Positions 9,554 through 18,888 of a DNA stretch of 64,000 bases are shown in pieces (position 1 is the stretch's first letter; the number at the start of each line of letters is the position of its first letter). The stretch is from Streptomyces sp. NBC_01276 (GTDB lineage Bacteria; Actinomycetota; Actinomycetes; Streptomycetales; Streptomycetaceae): NCBI RefSeq assembly GCF_041435355.1, contig NZ_CP108442.1, forward strand, positions 7,562,501 to 7,626,500. Reading direction: 5' to 3'. Below the pieces are notes generated by a model. The model was not told the origin of the DNA and did no database searches. It was given only the letters and a program-made list of their open reading frames with translations. A program made the position numbers and the translations under genes.

Positions 9554-12500
9554 TTGCACCCCACCAGATGGACGGCGAGCGTGGCGGCGATGGCGCTGAC
9601 CGCGAGCCTCGCCGGAGCCCTCAGCGGGACGGCCTCGGCCGCCCAGCGGGAACGGACCGGACCGGCCGACCGGGAAACCCCCGCCGCGCGCGCGGTCGCC
9701 GCCGCCGACCGGGCCGTGGCCAGCGGCCTGGACACCCTGGTCAACTCCGCCCAGGAACGGTACGAACGGCGCCTGGTCACGCCCTGGCTGAAGGACCTCT
9801 ACTCGGTCGCCTACGAGCGCAGCTACCGCGGACTGCCGGTCGTCGGCGGCGACGCCGTCGTCCTCGCGGACGGCGCGGGCAAGGTCCGCGCCCTGCAGTC
9901 CGCCTCCTCCGTCCGCATCGACGTCGCGACCGGCCCCGCGGTCGCGGCGAAGGACGCCGAGTCCACGGCCCGCGGCAGGCTCGTCACGGTCGACAGGACC
10001 GAGAACAGCCGCCTCGTGGTCCGCCTCAAGGACGACAAGCCGGTCCTGGCCTGGGAGACCGTCCTGACCGGCCGCACCCGGACCGCACCCAGCCGGCTCC
10101 ACGTCTTCGTGGACGCCCGCACCGGATCCGTCGTCGACTCCTACGACGACGTGGTCGCCGGCACCGGCAACAGCAAGTGGAACGGCCCCGGCCCGGTGAC
10201 CATCGACACCACCGGCTCGAGCGGCACGTACACCCTGCGCGACCCCAACCGCGCCGGCCTCAGCTGCGCGGACTACGGCTCGGGCAGCGTCTTCTCGAAG
10301 TCCTCCGACGCCTGGGGCACCGGCAACCCCACGTCCAGGGAAACCGGCTGCGTGGACCTGATGTTCGCCGCGCAGAAGCAGTGGGACATGCTGGGCCAGT
10401 GGCTGGGCCGCAACGGCGTCAGCGGCAACGGCCGCAGCTTCCCCGGCAAGGTGGGCCTCGGCGACCTCAACGCCTACTGGGACGGCAGCTCGGTCACCAT
10501 CGGCCACAACAGCGCCAACGAGTGGATCGCCGGCGTGGACGTGGTCGCCCACGAGTACGGGCACGCCATCGACAGCAACACCCCCGGTGGCACCAGCGGT
10601 CAGGAAGCCGGGCTCGGAGAGGGCACCGGCGACATCTTCGGCGCGCTGACCGAGGCGTACGTCAACGAACCGTCCCCGTACGACACCCCCGACTACACCG
10701 TCGGCGAGGTCATCAACCTCCAGGGCCGGGGACCGATCCGCAACATGTACGACCCGCCGGCCGTCAACAACGACCCGGCCTGCTACAGCTCCGCGATACC
10801 GGGCACCGAGGTGCACGCGGCCGCCGGCCCGCTCAACCACTGGTTCTACCTGCTGGCCGAGGGCACCAACCCCGGCGGCGGCAAGCCCGCCAGCAGCACC
10901 TGCAACCAGAGCACCCTCACCGGCGTCGGAATCCAGAACGCCGGCAAGATCTTCTACGGCGGCATGCTGCTCAAGACCAGCGGCATGTCGTACAAGAAGT
11001 ACCGTACGGCCACGCTCGGCTCGGCGAAGTCCCTCGACACCACCTGCACCCTGTTCACCAGGACCAAGGCCGCCTGGGACGCCATCAGCGTCCCCGCCCA
11101 GGCCGGTGACCCCACCTGCACCCCGAGCGGCCAGAACGGCGACTTCACCCTGACCCTGGACCCGTCCTCGGGCACCGTCCGGCAGGGCGCCTCCGTCACC
11201 ACCCGGGTGAACACCGCCACCTCCACCGGCGGCGCCCAGCAGGTCACCCTCAGCGCGAGCGGTCTCCCGGCCGGGGTGAACGCCTCCTTCGACCCGGCGA
11301 CCGTGCAGTCGGGCCAGTCCTCCGTGCTGACCCTGACCGCCACCGCCAACGCCGCGCCCGGCGCCTCCACCGTCGTCGTCAAGGGCCAGGGCACCGGCAC
11401 CTCCCACACCGTCGACTACGTACTGAACGTCGGCGGCACCACCCCCGGCACCGACCCGCCGGACATCGACGTCGCCGCCGTACGGGCCCACCTGGCCCAG
11501 CTGGGCACCATCGCCTCCCAGAACGGCGGCAACCGGCGCGCCGGCAGCGGCGGCCACACCCAGTCCCTGGCCTACATCAAGGGGAAGCTGACGGCCGCGG
11601 GCTACACCGTCACCGAGCAGAACTGCACCTCCTGCACCTACCCCTCCGCCAACCTCATCGCCGACTGGCCCGGCGGCCCCGACGACCAGACCCTCGTGTT
11701 CGGCGCCCACCTCGACAGCGTCTCCGCCGGCCCCGGCATCAACGACAACGGCTCGGGCTCCGCGACCCTGCTGGAGAACGCCCTCGTCCTCGCCCAGAAG
11801 AACCCGGCGATGACCAAGCACGTCCGCTTCGCCTGGTGGACGGACGAGGAACAGGGCCTCAACGGCTCCAAGTCCTACGTCAACCAGCTCGGCAGCGCCC
11901 AACGCGCCGCCATCAAGGGCTACTACAACTTCGACATGGTCGGCTCGCCCAACGGCGGCTACTTCATCAACAACGTCAACTCCACCACCGCCGCCCCGCT
12001 GAAGGCGTACTGGACCTCCCTGGGCCTGGCCCCCGAGGAGAACACCGAGGGCCAGGGCCGCAGCGACGACTACTCCTTCCAGCAGGCCGGCATCCCCACC
12101 TCCGGCTACGCGGCCGGTGCCAGCGCCCGCAAGACCGCCGCCCAGGCCACCAAGTGGGGCGGTACCGCGAACGCCGCCTACGACTCCTGCTACCACAGCG
12201 CCTGCGACACCACCGGCAACATCAGTGCCACCGTCCTCGACCGCAGCGCCGACGGCGTCGCGTACACCGTGTGGAAGCAGGCCGTCGGCGGCCAGACCCC
12301 CGCACAGGACTTCTCCCTCGCCACCAGCCCCGCGGCCGGCAGCGCGGCCCCCGGCGGCTCCGCCACCACCACCGTGGGCACCACCACCGTCAGCGGCGCG
12401 GCCCAGACCGTGGCCCTGACCGTCTCCGGTGCCCCGGCCGGCGTGAGCGCCACCCTCAGCCCGTCCTCGGTGCAGTCCGGCGACTCCTCCACCCTGTCCG

Positions 12501-13066
12501 TCCAGGTCGCCTCGAACACCACTCCCGGCACGTACACCCTGACCGTCACCGGATCAGGCACCGCCACCCACACCACCACCTACACGCTCACCGTCAGCGG
12601 CGGTGGCGGCACCTGCACCCCGGCCCAGGTCGTCACCAACGGCGGGTTCGAGAACGGCAGCAGCCCCTGGAACGCCACCACGGGGGTCATCACCGACCAG
12701 GCCGGCGAGGTCCCGCACTCCGGCGTCTCCATGGCGTGGCTCAACGGCTGGGGCTCCTCCCACACCGACAGCGCCGCCCAGTCCCTGACGATCCCGGCCG
12801 GCTGCTCCTCGTACCGGCTCTCGTTCTTCCTGCACATCGACACCGACGAGACCGAGAACGTGGTCTACGACCGCTTCACCGTGTCGGTCGGCGGCCAGAC
12901 CCTGGAGACCCTCTCCAACGTCGACGCGAACACCGGCTACGCGGAGAAGTCGTACGACCTCTCCCGGTTCGCCGGGCAGACCGTCACCCTGCAGTTCCTC
13001 GGCACGGAGGACCAGTCGCTCCAGACCTCCTACGTCGTCGACGACGTCACCCTCCGGGTGGGCTGA
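9554..13066 (+). CDS. Secreted fused M4 metallopeptidase and M28 aminopeptidase
   Basis: A 1170-residue exported protein joining two peptidases. In order: signal peptide (1-30, ending SGTASAA); pro-domain of FTP/PepSY type (about 50-200); M4 thermolysin-like domain with zinc motif HEYGH (about 333-337) and second motif [11 protein letters not shown]; an Ig-like domain ([20 protein letters not shown]); an M28 domain with [20 protein letters not shown] and [12 protein letters not shown] metal ligands; a second Ig-like domain; and a C-terminal carbohydrate-binding-like domain ([17 protein letters not shown] to DDVTLRVG). TTG at 9554 is chosen because GGAG lies 8 bases upstream and the signal peptide starts there. 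Most Streptomyces M4 enzymes lack the M28 part. It probably degrades extracellular protein first to peptides, then to amino acids. Confidence 0.9.
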   Translation: MHPTRWTASVAAMALTASLAGALSGTASAAQRERTGPADRETPAARAVAAADRAVASGLDTLVNSAQERYERRLVTPWLKDLYSVAYERSYRGLPVVGGDAVVLADGAGKVRALQSASSVRIDVATGPAVAAKDAESTARGRLVTVDRTENSRLVVRLKDDKPVLAWETVLTGRTRTAPSRLHVFVDARTGSVVDSYDDVVAGTGNSKWNGPGPVTIDTTGSSGTYTLRDPNRAGLSCADYGSGSVFSKSSDAWGTGNPTSRETGCVDLMFAAQKQWDMLGQWLGRNGVSGNGRSFPGKVGLGDLNAYWDGSSVTIGHNSANEWIAGVDVVAHEYGHAIDSNTPGGTSGQEAGLGEGTGDIFGALTEAYVNEPSPYDTPDYTVGEVINLQGRGPIRNMYDPPAVNNDPACYSSAIPGTEVHAAAGPLNHWFYLLAEGTNPGGGKPASSTCNQSTLTGVGIQNAGKIFYGGMLLKTSGMSYKKYRTATLGSAKSLDTTCTLFTRTKAAWDAISVPAQAGDPTCTPSGQNGDFTLTLDPSSGTVRQGASVTTRVNTATSTGGAQQVTLSASGLPAGVNASFDPATVQSGQSSVLTLTATANAAPGASTVVVKGQGTGTSHTVDYVLNVGGTTPGTDPPDIDVAAVRAHLAQLGTIASQNGGNRRAGSGGHTQSLAYIKGKLTAAGYTVTEQNCTSCTYPSANLIADWPGGPDDQTLVFGAHLDSVSAGPGINDNGSGSATLLENALVLAQKNPAMTKHVRFAWWTDEEQGLNGSKSYVNQLGSAQRAAIKGYYNFDMVGSPNGGYFINNVNSTTAAPLKAYWTSLGLAPEENTEGQGRSDDYSFQQAGIPTSGYAAGASARKTAAQATKWGGTANAAYDSCYHSACDTTGNISATVLDRSADGVAYTVWKQAVGGQTPAQDFSLATSPAAGSAAPGGSATTTVGTTTVSGAAQTVALTVSGAPAGVSATLSPSSVQSGDSSTLSVQVASNTTPGTYTLTVTGSGTATHTTTYTLTVSGGGGTCTPAQVVTNGGFENGSSPWNATTGVITDQAGEVPHSGVSMAWLNGWGSSHTDSAAQSLTIPAGCSSYRLSFFLHIDTDETENVVYDRFTVSVGGQTLETLSNVDANTGYAEKSYDLSRFAGQTVTLQFLGTEDQSLQTSYVVDDVTLRVG

Positions 13067-13084
13067 ACCCCGCCCGCACCCGAC

Positions 13085-13129
13085 GGGCCCGCCCGGCCGC
13101 CCCCGCACGGGGGAAGGCCGGGCGGGCCC
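13085..13129 (+). terminator. Hairpin terminator of the protease gene
   Basis: A perfect 14-bp inverted repeat (GGGCCCGCCCGGCC at 13085-13098, complement at 13116-13129) with an inner CCCCC/GGGGG pairing in the loop, starting 19 bases after the protease stop. Confidence 0.85.
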
Positions 13130-13211
13130 TGCCCGGGGCTGCCGTCCCGGGCCCGCGGTGGGACCCTGAAACGGGGGCCGGACCGAGCAAGGCGGGACGG
13201 GCGGAGTCGCG

Positions 13212-15452
13212 ATGGGAACGCAGACGCACGACGGCGGGGGCGCCACCGGCGCCGCGCCGCGCACGGCACCCCGCCGTACGGGGCGCCCCGCCCGGGCGCT
13301 CGAACGGCTGCGCACCGGCACCGACCCGACGGCCGCCGCCGCGCGCCGGGCCGTCCGCGTCACCCTGGCCGCCTGCACCGGCTTCTACGTGTTCCTCTAC
13401 GCCCTGGACCGCCCGGTCGGCGCCACCTACGCCCTGTTCTCCGCGGTGTCCGTCGCCGCCCTCGCCCGGATACCGGGCACCGGCCGCCAGCGGGCCGCCG
13501 TGATGCTCAAGCTCCTGCCCGTCGCCTGCGTTCTGGTGACCCTGGGCACCTTCCTCGCCGTCCGCACCTGGACCGCCGTCGCGGGCACCCTGGTCATCGG
13601 CTTCTTCCTGGCCTTCGTCGCGGCCGCCGGACCCCGCCCCGCCGGAGCGTCCCCCGGACTGCAGCTGCTGTACATCCTGCCCTGCTTCCCCCCGTACGCC
13701 CCGGACACGCTCGGTGAACGGCTGACGGGCACCGTCGTCGGCCTGGCGCTGGCCGTACTCGCCGAGGCGTTCGTCCTCCCCGACGCCCGCGCACCCTCCT
13801 ACGCGGCACGGGCCGCCGCCGCCGCCCGCAGCGCCGCCCGCTGCGCCGCCGCCCTGCGCGGGCCGCCCTACGCCCTGCCCGCGGACGTCGCCCGCCAGGC
13901 CACGGCCGCCGGCGAGGCCGTACGCCCGTCCCGGGTCCCGGAAGCCGAGCGCCCGGCCGGCCCCGGCCTGCGCGAGCGCGCGCTGGCGCACACCGGCCTC
14001 GCCGCACGCACCCTCCTGGCCCGGCTGCGCGCCCTGCCCGCCCCCGGCTCCGGCACCCCGCCCGACCCCCCGGGACTGGCCCTGCTGGGCTCGGTGGCGG
14101 CGGCCACCCGGGAGACGGCCGTCCTCCTCGCAGGGGATCCCGCACCCGCGGAGGCCGGGGCGGCGGCCCGCGCCCTGCACACGGCACGGGAACGGACCGC
14201 CGTCCTCCAGCCCGCCGCCCCCATCGACCGCAGGCGCCACGCCGCACTGGTGGAGATCGCGGACGCCGCCCTGGTCCTGGGCCGGGCGGCCGACATCGCC
14301 GTCCGGGGACGCGCGGCCGTACCCGACACCACCGAGGGCCGCTTCTGGTACGCCGGTGCGCACCCCCTGCGGCTCTGGTGGATCCGCCTCGCGGGGCACG
14401 CCGAACCGGGGTCCGTCCACTTCCAGAACGCCGTACGCATCAGCCTCGCGCTCGCCGTGGCCCGCACCGTGGCCGGACTGGACACCCTGCCCCACGGCTT
14501 CTGGGCCATGCTCGCCGTGCTGTCCCTGACCCGCACCACGGCCGTCCAGACCCGGGCCACCGTGCGCCAGGCCCTCATCGGGACCTTCGTCGGCGCCCTC
14601 GCGGCGGGTGTCGTCCTCGCCCTCGCGGACGGCGCCACCCTGCCGTGCGCGATCCTGCTGCCGCCGCTGATGCTGGTCGCGTTCTGCGTGGGCCCCGTGC
14701 GAGGCGTGGGCTGGATGCAGGCGATGTTCACCCTGGTCGTCTCGGTCGTCTTCGCCCAGCTGTCCGCCGCCACCTGGCAGCTCGCCGAGGTCCGCTTCCT
14801 CGACGTGCTCATCGGCAGCGTCATCGGCATGCTGTGCGGACTCCTCGCCTGGCCGAAGGGCGCCCACGACGAACTCGGCCGCTGCGTGGCCAGGATGCTC
14901 AGGGGTGCCGCCGAGCAGGTCGCGGCCACCGCGCGCGCCGTGACGGCGGGAGCGGGAACACCACCGGCCGTCCGCGACGACGCGGAGGTCCAGCACGCGC
15001 TGCTCCTCGCCGAGACGGCCTACGCCCAGTACCAGGGCGAGGCCCAGCATCCGGCCGGCCCCGGTCCCGACTGGCACAGCGCCCTCATGGCCGGCCACCA
15101 CGTCCTCTGGGGAGCCCGCCGGGTCCTGGAGGCCGCCGGAGAGCCGGAGCCCGCTCCGGACCACTCGGCCGGCAGTCGCGTCAGGTCGTACGGGGCCTGG
15201 GTGGCGGACGGTTTCGCGATGGCCGCCGCCCGCTTCGACGTACCGAGGGGCGGCCGTCGCGGCGAGCCCCGCGCGGCGCGGGTGAAAGCCGACGAGGGCC
15301 CGCAGCCCGGCGGCCCGGAGCCCTCGGACGCCACCCGCGACGCCCCCCCGCTCTTCTTCACCGTCACGGCCTGGCTCGACTCGCTCACCGCCGACCTCGG
15401 CCGGATGGCCGCCGCCCACGCCGTCGAGGACCGGCCGGGGCGCCAGCCGTAA
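13212..15452 (+). CDS. FUSC-family (aromatic acid exporter-like) membrane protein
   Basis: A 746-residue membrane protein with the two-part plan of the FUSC/aromatic-acid-exporter family. An N-terminal membrane block (about 40-200) holds helices such as VTLAACTGFYVFLYAL and GTLVIGFFLAFVAAAG. A cytosolic stretch (about 200-385) follows, then a second membrane block (about 400-550) with NAVRISLALAVARTVAGLD, PHGFWAMLAVLSLTRT and VGCALAAGV-like helices, and a charged C-terminal tail. The family exports small aromatic acids. The ATG at 13212 lies 80 bases past the protease terminator. It directly precedes the pheganomycin-type block on the same strand, but a 324-base gap separates them, so membership is doubtful. 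Confidence 0.82.
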   Translation: MGTQTHDGGGATGAAPRTAPRRTGRPARALERLRTGTDPTAAAARRAVRVTLAACTGFYVFLYALDRPVGATYALFSAVSVAALARIPGTGRQRAAVMLKLLPVACVLVTLGTFLAVRTWTAVAGTLVIGFFLAFVAAAGPRPAGASPGLQLLYILPCFPPYAPDTLGERLTGTVVGLALAVLAEAFVLPDARAPSYAARAAAAARSAARCAAALRGPPYALPADVARQATAAGEAVRPSRVPEAERPAGPGLRERALAHTGLAARTLLARLRALPAPGSGTPPDPPGLALLGSVAAATRETAVLLAGDPAPAEAGAAARALHTARERTAVLQPAAPIDRRRHAALVEIADAALVLGRAADIAVRGRAAVPDTTEGRFWYAGAHPLRLWWIRLAGHAEPGSVHFQNAVRISLALAVARTVAGLDTLPHGFWAMLAVLSLTRTTAVQTRATVRQALIGTFVGALAAGVVLALADGATLPCAILLPPLMLVAFCVGPVRGVGWMQAMFTLVVSVVFAQLSAATWQLAEVRFLDVLIGSVIGMLCGLLAWPKGAHDELGRCVARMLRGAAEQVAATARAVTAGAGTPPAVRDDAEVQHALLLAETAYAQYQGEAQHPAGPGPDWHSALMAGHHVLWGARRVLEAAGEPEPAPDHSAGSRVRSYGAWVADGFAMAAARFDVPRGGRRGEPRAARVKADEGPQPGGPEPSDATRDAPPLFFTVTAWLDSLTADLGRMAAAHAVEDRPGRQP

Positions 15453-15776
15453 CCGGACGGCCGCTTCGTCGGATTTGCGACACATCCCGGTACGGCCGCG
15501 CCACGCCCGCACGGGCCGGGATCCGCGGCCCGCCGCCGCGCCCACCGCCGCCGCCCCCGAAGAGCCCCAGGCCGCAGGCGCCGCCGCCGCGACGGACCGG
15601 CCGCCGCCCCCGCCCCGTCCGTGCGCCCGCGGGCCTGGCCGAAACCGGGCGGGACCCCGCGGAGGCGCCCTACCGGCCGCTCCGCGCGCGGCGGACGCTG
15701 TGTGTCCCACCCTCGTCCGGCACGCACCGATCGCCCTCGCGTGCCCCGGGCGCCGGCGCGACCGACGGAGGACCCG
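15453..15776. promoter_or_regulatory. 324-base non-coding region ahead of the biosynthetic operon
   Basis: No credible gene. It must hold the promoter of the amidinotransferase-dpgABC operon. I see no clear -35/-10 pair; the least GC-rich part, 15465-15490 (cttcgtcggatttgcgacac), is the best place to look. Confidence 0.4.
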
Positions 15777-16940
15777 ATGCCGCTGCACAGCTTCGACGAG
15801 TGGTCGCCCCTCAAAGAGGTGATCGTCGGATCGGCACTCAACTACACCTCCCACGAACGGGAGTTGTCCTTCGACCTGTTCTTCCACGACAACATCGCCG
15901 AGGACAACGCCCCCGCCACCCGCGCCGAGTGGTACTACCCGCGCCTCACCCCCGCCGGGCGGCCCGACCCCGGCGGCCGCGGCCGCGTCGCCATCAAGCA
16001 GCGCTACGTCGACGAGCTCGCCGAGGACGTCGAGGGCATCGCGGCGACCCTGGCCGCGCTCTCCGTCACCGTCCACCGTCCGATCCCCGTGGACCCCGCC
16101 ACCGCCGAGGTCCGCACCCCCGCCTGGTCCGCCTCCGTGGTGCCCCCGCTCAACGTCCGCGACAACACGCTGATCGCCGGTGACGAGATCATCGAGACCC
16201 CGCCGATGATCCGCTCCCGCTACTTCGAGACGCAGTTCCTCACCCCCGTCTTCCAGCGGTACTTCGAGCAGGGCGCGCGCTGGACCGTCATGCCCCGCCC
16301 GCTGATGACCGACGCCTCCTTCGACCTGTCCTACGCCCGCGAGAGCACGCTCGGCGGCCCCACCGAACCCATCGCCGACCCGCGCCCGTCCCCGTACGAC
16401 GTGGGCCTGGAGATGATGCTCGACGGCGCCCAGGTCCTGCGCCTGGGCCGGGACATGGTCGTCAACGTCTCCACCGCCAACCACGCCCTGGCCTGCGACT
16501 GGCTCGAACGCCACCTCGAAGGCCGCTTCCGGATACACCGCGTGCACCGCCTCAGCGACAGCCACATCGACAGCATGGTCCTGGCCCTGCGCCCCGGCAC
16601 CCTGCTCGTGCGCTCCCGCGCGGTCGCCGAGAAGCTCCCCGAGGCCCTCCGCTCCTGGGACCTGATCGTCCCCCCGGCCCCGATGAGCGACGACTTCCCC
16701 CGGTACGACGATGACGACCTGGTCCTGACCAGCCCCTACATCGACCTCAACGTCCTGTCCGCCGGGCCCGACACCGTCCTCGTCAACGACGCCTGCCCGG
16801 AACTGATGCGCACCCTGGAGAAGCACCGCTTCACCGTCGTGCCCGTACGCCACCGCCACCGCAGGCTCTTCGGCGGCGGCTTCCACTGCTTCACCCTCGA
16901 CACCGTCCGCGCCGCCGGCCCCGAGGACTACCTCGGCTGA
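15777..16940 (+). CDS. Amidinotransferase (guanidino-group formation)
   Basis: A 387-residue enzyme of the glycine/inosamine amidinotransferase family, which moves the amidino group of arginine to an amine. Evidence: the N terminus HSFDEWSPLKEVIVGSALNY; the PLNVRDNTLIAGDEIIETPP segment; SDSHIDSMVLALRPGTLLVR with the catalytic His; and the C-terminal GGGFHCFTLDTVR with the nucleophilic Cys. In this setting the likely acceptor is the alpha-amine of a 3,5-dihydroxyphenylglycine derivative, giving the 2-guanidinoacetic acid of pheganomycin. The ATG at 15777 has GGAGG 6 bases upstream. It is first of six co-directed genes. Confidence 0.9.
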   Translation: MPLHSFDEWSPLKEVIVGSALNYTSHERELSFDLFFHDNIAEDNAPATRAEWYYPRLTPAGRPDPGGRGRVAIKQRYVDELAEDVEGIAATLAALSVTVHRPIPVDPATAEVRTPAWSASVVPPLNVRDNTLIAGDEIIETPPMIRSRYFETQFLTPVFQRYFEQGARWTVMPRPLMTDASFDLSYARESTLGGPTEPIADPRPSPYDVGLEMMLDGAQVLRLGRDMVVNVSTANHALACDWLERHLEGRFRIHRVHRLSDSHIDSMVLALRPGTLLVRSRAVAEKLPEALRSWDLIVPPAPMSDDFPRYDDDDLVLTSPYIDLNVLSAGPDTVLVNDACPELMRTLEKHRFTVVPVRHRHRRLFGGGFHCFTLDTVRAAGPEDYLG

Positions 16941-16990
16941 CGGGAGCCCCGCCCCGCACCCCACCGCACCCGACCAGGAGAGGGGACGGC

Positions 16991-18052
16991 GTGCCCGCCC
17001 TCGCACGGCTCACCGGTGTCGGCACCGCCGTGCCCGACACCACCTACACCCAGGAACACCTGCTGGACGCCTTCGCCATCACCGACCCGCGCGTACGGTC
17101 CCTCTTCCGCAACAGCGCCATCGACCGGCGCGGCCTGAGCCTGCCGCCCGCCCGCCCGGACGGCACCCGCGCGGTGGAGTCACAGGGCGAACTCCTGCGC
17201 AAACACCGGCTGCGGGGACTCGCCCTCGGCCGCGCGGCGATCGAGGCCTGCCTGCGGGACACGGGCGCCACCCCGGCCGACGTGCGCCACCTGTGCTGCG
17301 TCACCTCCACCGGCTTCCTCACCCCGGGCTTCTCCGCGCTGCTCCTGCGGGACCTGGGCATCGACACCGCCTGCTCCCGCCTCGACGTCGTCGGCATGGG
17401 CTGCAACGCCGGACTCAACGCCCTCGGCTCCGTCGCCGGCTGGGCCCGTACGCACCCCGGCGAACTCGCGCTGATGGTGTGCGTGGAAGTCTGCTCGGCC
17501 GCCTACGTGTTCGACGGCACCCTGCGCTCCGCCGTCGTCAACAGCCTCTTCGGCGACGGAGCGGCGGCCGTCGCCGTGACCGCGCCCGCCGCCGGCCGCC
17601 CCGCCCCCCGGGGCCCCGCTCTCCTGCGCTTCTCCAGCCGCACGATCCCCGAGGCGGTCGACGCGATGCGCTACGACTGGGACGAGGACCACGGCAAGTT
17701 CAGCTTCGCCCTGGACCCCCTGGTGCCCTACGTGGTCGGCGCGCACGCCGAGGAGGCGCTCGCCCGGCTGCTGCGCCACTCCGGAGTCCTCCCGTCCCGC
17801 GTCGGGCACTGGATCGTGCACTCCGGCGGCAAGAAGGTCATCGACGCCGTACGCGTCAACCTCGGCCTCACCCGCCACGACGTCCGCCACACCACCGGGG
17901 TGCTGCGCGACCACGGGAACCTCTCCAGCGGCTCCTTCCTCTTCTCCTACCAGCAGCTGGCGGCCGAGGACCGGACCCGACCCGGGGACCACGGCGTCCT
18001 CATGACGATGGGGCCGGGGTCGACGATCGAAATGGCCCTGGCCCGCTGGTGA
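16991..18052 (+). CDS. dpgA: DpgA-like type III polyketide synthase
   Basis: A 353-residue chalcone/stilbene-synthase-type enzyme. The active-site Cys is Cys138 in VVGMGCNAGLNAL; FGDGAAAVAV, the His in HWIVHSGGKKVIDAV and the Asn region HGNLSSGSFLF complete the thiolase-fold triad. Together with dpgB and dpgC directly downstream, this matches DpgA, which condenses four malonyl-CoA into 3,5-dihydroxyphenylacetyl-CoA in the vancomycin-type 3,5-dihydroxyphenylglycine pathway. The GTG at 16991 follows GAGGGG, 50 bases after the amidinotransferase stop. Confidence 0.93.
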   Translation: MPALARLTGVGTAVPDTTYTQEHLLDAFAITDPRVRSLFRNSAIDRRGLSLPPARPDGTRAVESQGELLRKHRLRGLALGRAAIEACLRDTGATPADVRHLCCVTSTGFLTPGFSALLLRDLGIDTACSRLDVVGMGCNAGLNALGSVAGWARTHPGELALMVCVEVCSAAYVFDGTLRSAVVNSLFGDGAAAVAVTAPAAGRPAPRGPALLRFSSRTIPEAVDAMRYDWDEDHGKFSFALDPLVPYVVGAHAEEALARLLRHSGVLPSRVGHWIVHSGGKKVIDAVRVNLGLTRHDVRHTTGVLRDHGNLSSGSFLFSYQQLAAEDRTRPGDHGVLMTMGPGSTIEMALARW

Positions 18053-18075
18053 CACGACGGAAGGAAGACCTGACC

Positions 18076-18888
18076 ATGCGGACCGACGGCACGCCGCGCC
18101 GCACCGCGGACGGACTCGCCCTCACCCTCGACGTCGACGGCACCCGGCCCCTGCCGGAGCTGACCGCCGCCCTCGACACCGCCTGCGACCTGCTGGAGGC
18201 GGCCCGCCCCGAACGGCTCGTCCTGCTGCTGCGGCTGCTCCCCGCCCCCCACCACCCCCGCTCCTGGCCCGGTGAGGTCGACGTCCGGGACGTGGGCCGC
18301 TGGGAGAAGGCCGTACACCGCCTCGAACGCCAGGGCGCACTCGCCCTCGCCGTCGCCACCGGGCCCTGCGGCGGCCCGGCCCTCGACCTGCTGCTGGCCA
18401 CCGACTTCCGCATCGCCGCCCCCGACCTGCGGCTGCTGCTCCCCGTCAACGACGGGCACTTCTGGCCCGGCCTGGCCGTCTACCGCCTGGCCCGGCAGCT
18501 CGGCGGCGCCCGCGCTCGGCAGATCGTGCTGTGGGGCGATGCCCTCGGCGCCGACCGGGCCCTCGAACTCGGCCTCGTCGACCAGATCTCGGCCGACCTC
18601 ACCGAGGCCGCCCACACGGCCACCGTGCTCATGGGGCGCATCTCCGACCGGGAACTGGCCGTACGGCGCGCCCTGCTGCTCGAAGCCCCCTCCTCGGAGT
18701 ACAGCGAAGCCGTCGGCGCCCACCTCGCCGCCTGCGACCGGGAACTGCGCCGACTCGCGGCCACGGCCGCCCGCACCGCCGACGGCGACCCGGACGGCGA
18801 CCCGGACGGCCGATTCGACGGCCGCACCGACGGCCGACTCGAAGGCGACCCCGACGGGCCGTCCGACGCCCCGGGAGCCCGCCCGTGA
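18076..18888 (+). CDS. dpgB: DpgB-like enoyl-CoA hydratase-fold protein
   Basis: A 270-residue crotonase-fold protein like DpgB, which assists DpgA in cyclising and aromatising the tetraketide. Segments: ALAVATGPCGGPALDLLLAT, DFRIAAPDLRLLLPVNDGHF, WPGLAVYRLARQLGGARARQ and the C-terminal helices ELAVRRALLLEAP. ATG at 18076 with AAGGAAG upstream. The last 35 residues are an odd Asp/Gly-rich tail (repeated DGDPDG, DGR units), probably disordered and added by local DNA repeats. The stop overlaps the start of dpgC (GTGA). Confidence 0.88.
   Translation: MRTDGTPRRTADGLALTLDVDGTRPLPELTAALDTACDLLEAARPERLVLLLRLLPAPHHPRSWPGEVDVRDVGRWEKAVHRLERQGALALAVATGPCGGPALDLLLATDFRIAAPDLRLLLPVNDGHFWPGLAVYRLARQLGGARARQIVLWGDALGADRALELGLVDQISADLTEAAHTATVLMGRISDRELAVRRALLLEAPSSEYSEAVGAHLAACDRELRRLAATAARTADGDPDGDPDGRFDGRTDGRLEGDPDGPSDAPGARP

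Noticed and set aside
9554..13066. The M4/M28 protease as the missing precursor protease
   Set aside because: It is secreted through a signal peptide and has its own LysR control, while core release should occur in the cytosol before ligation.
13212..15452. FUSC transporter as part of the pheganomycin-type cluster
   Set aside because: A 324-base gap follows and the cluster already has an exporter pair; no evidence links them beyond position.
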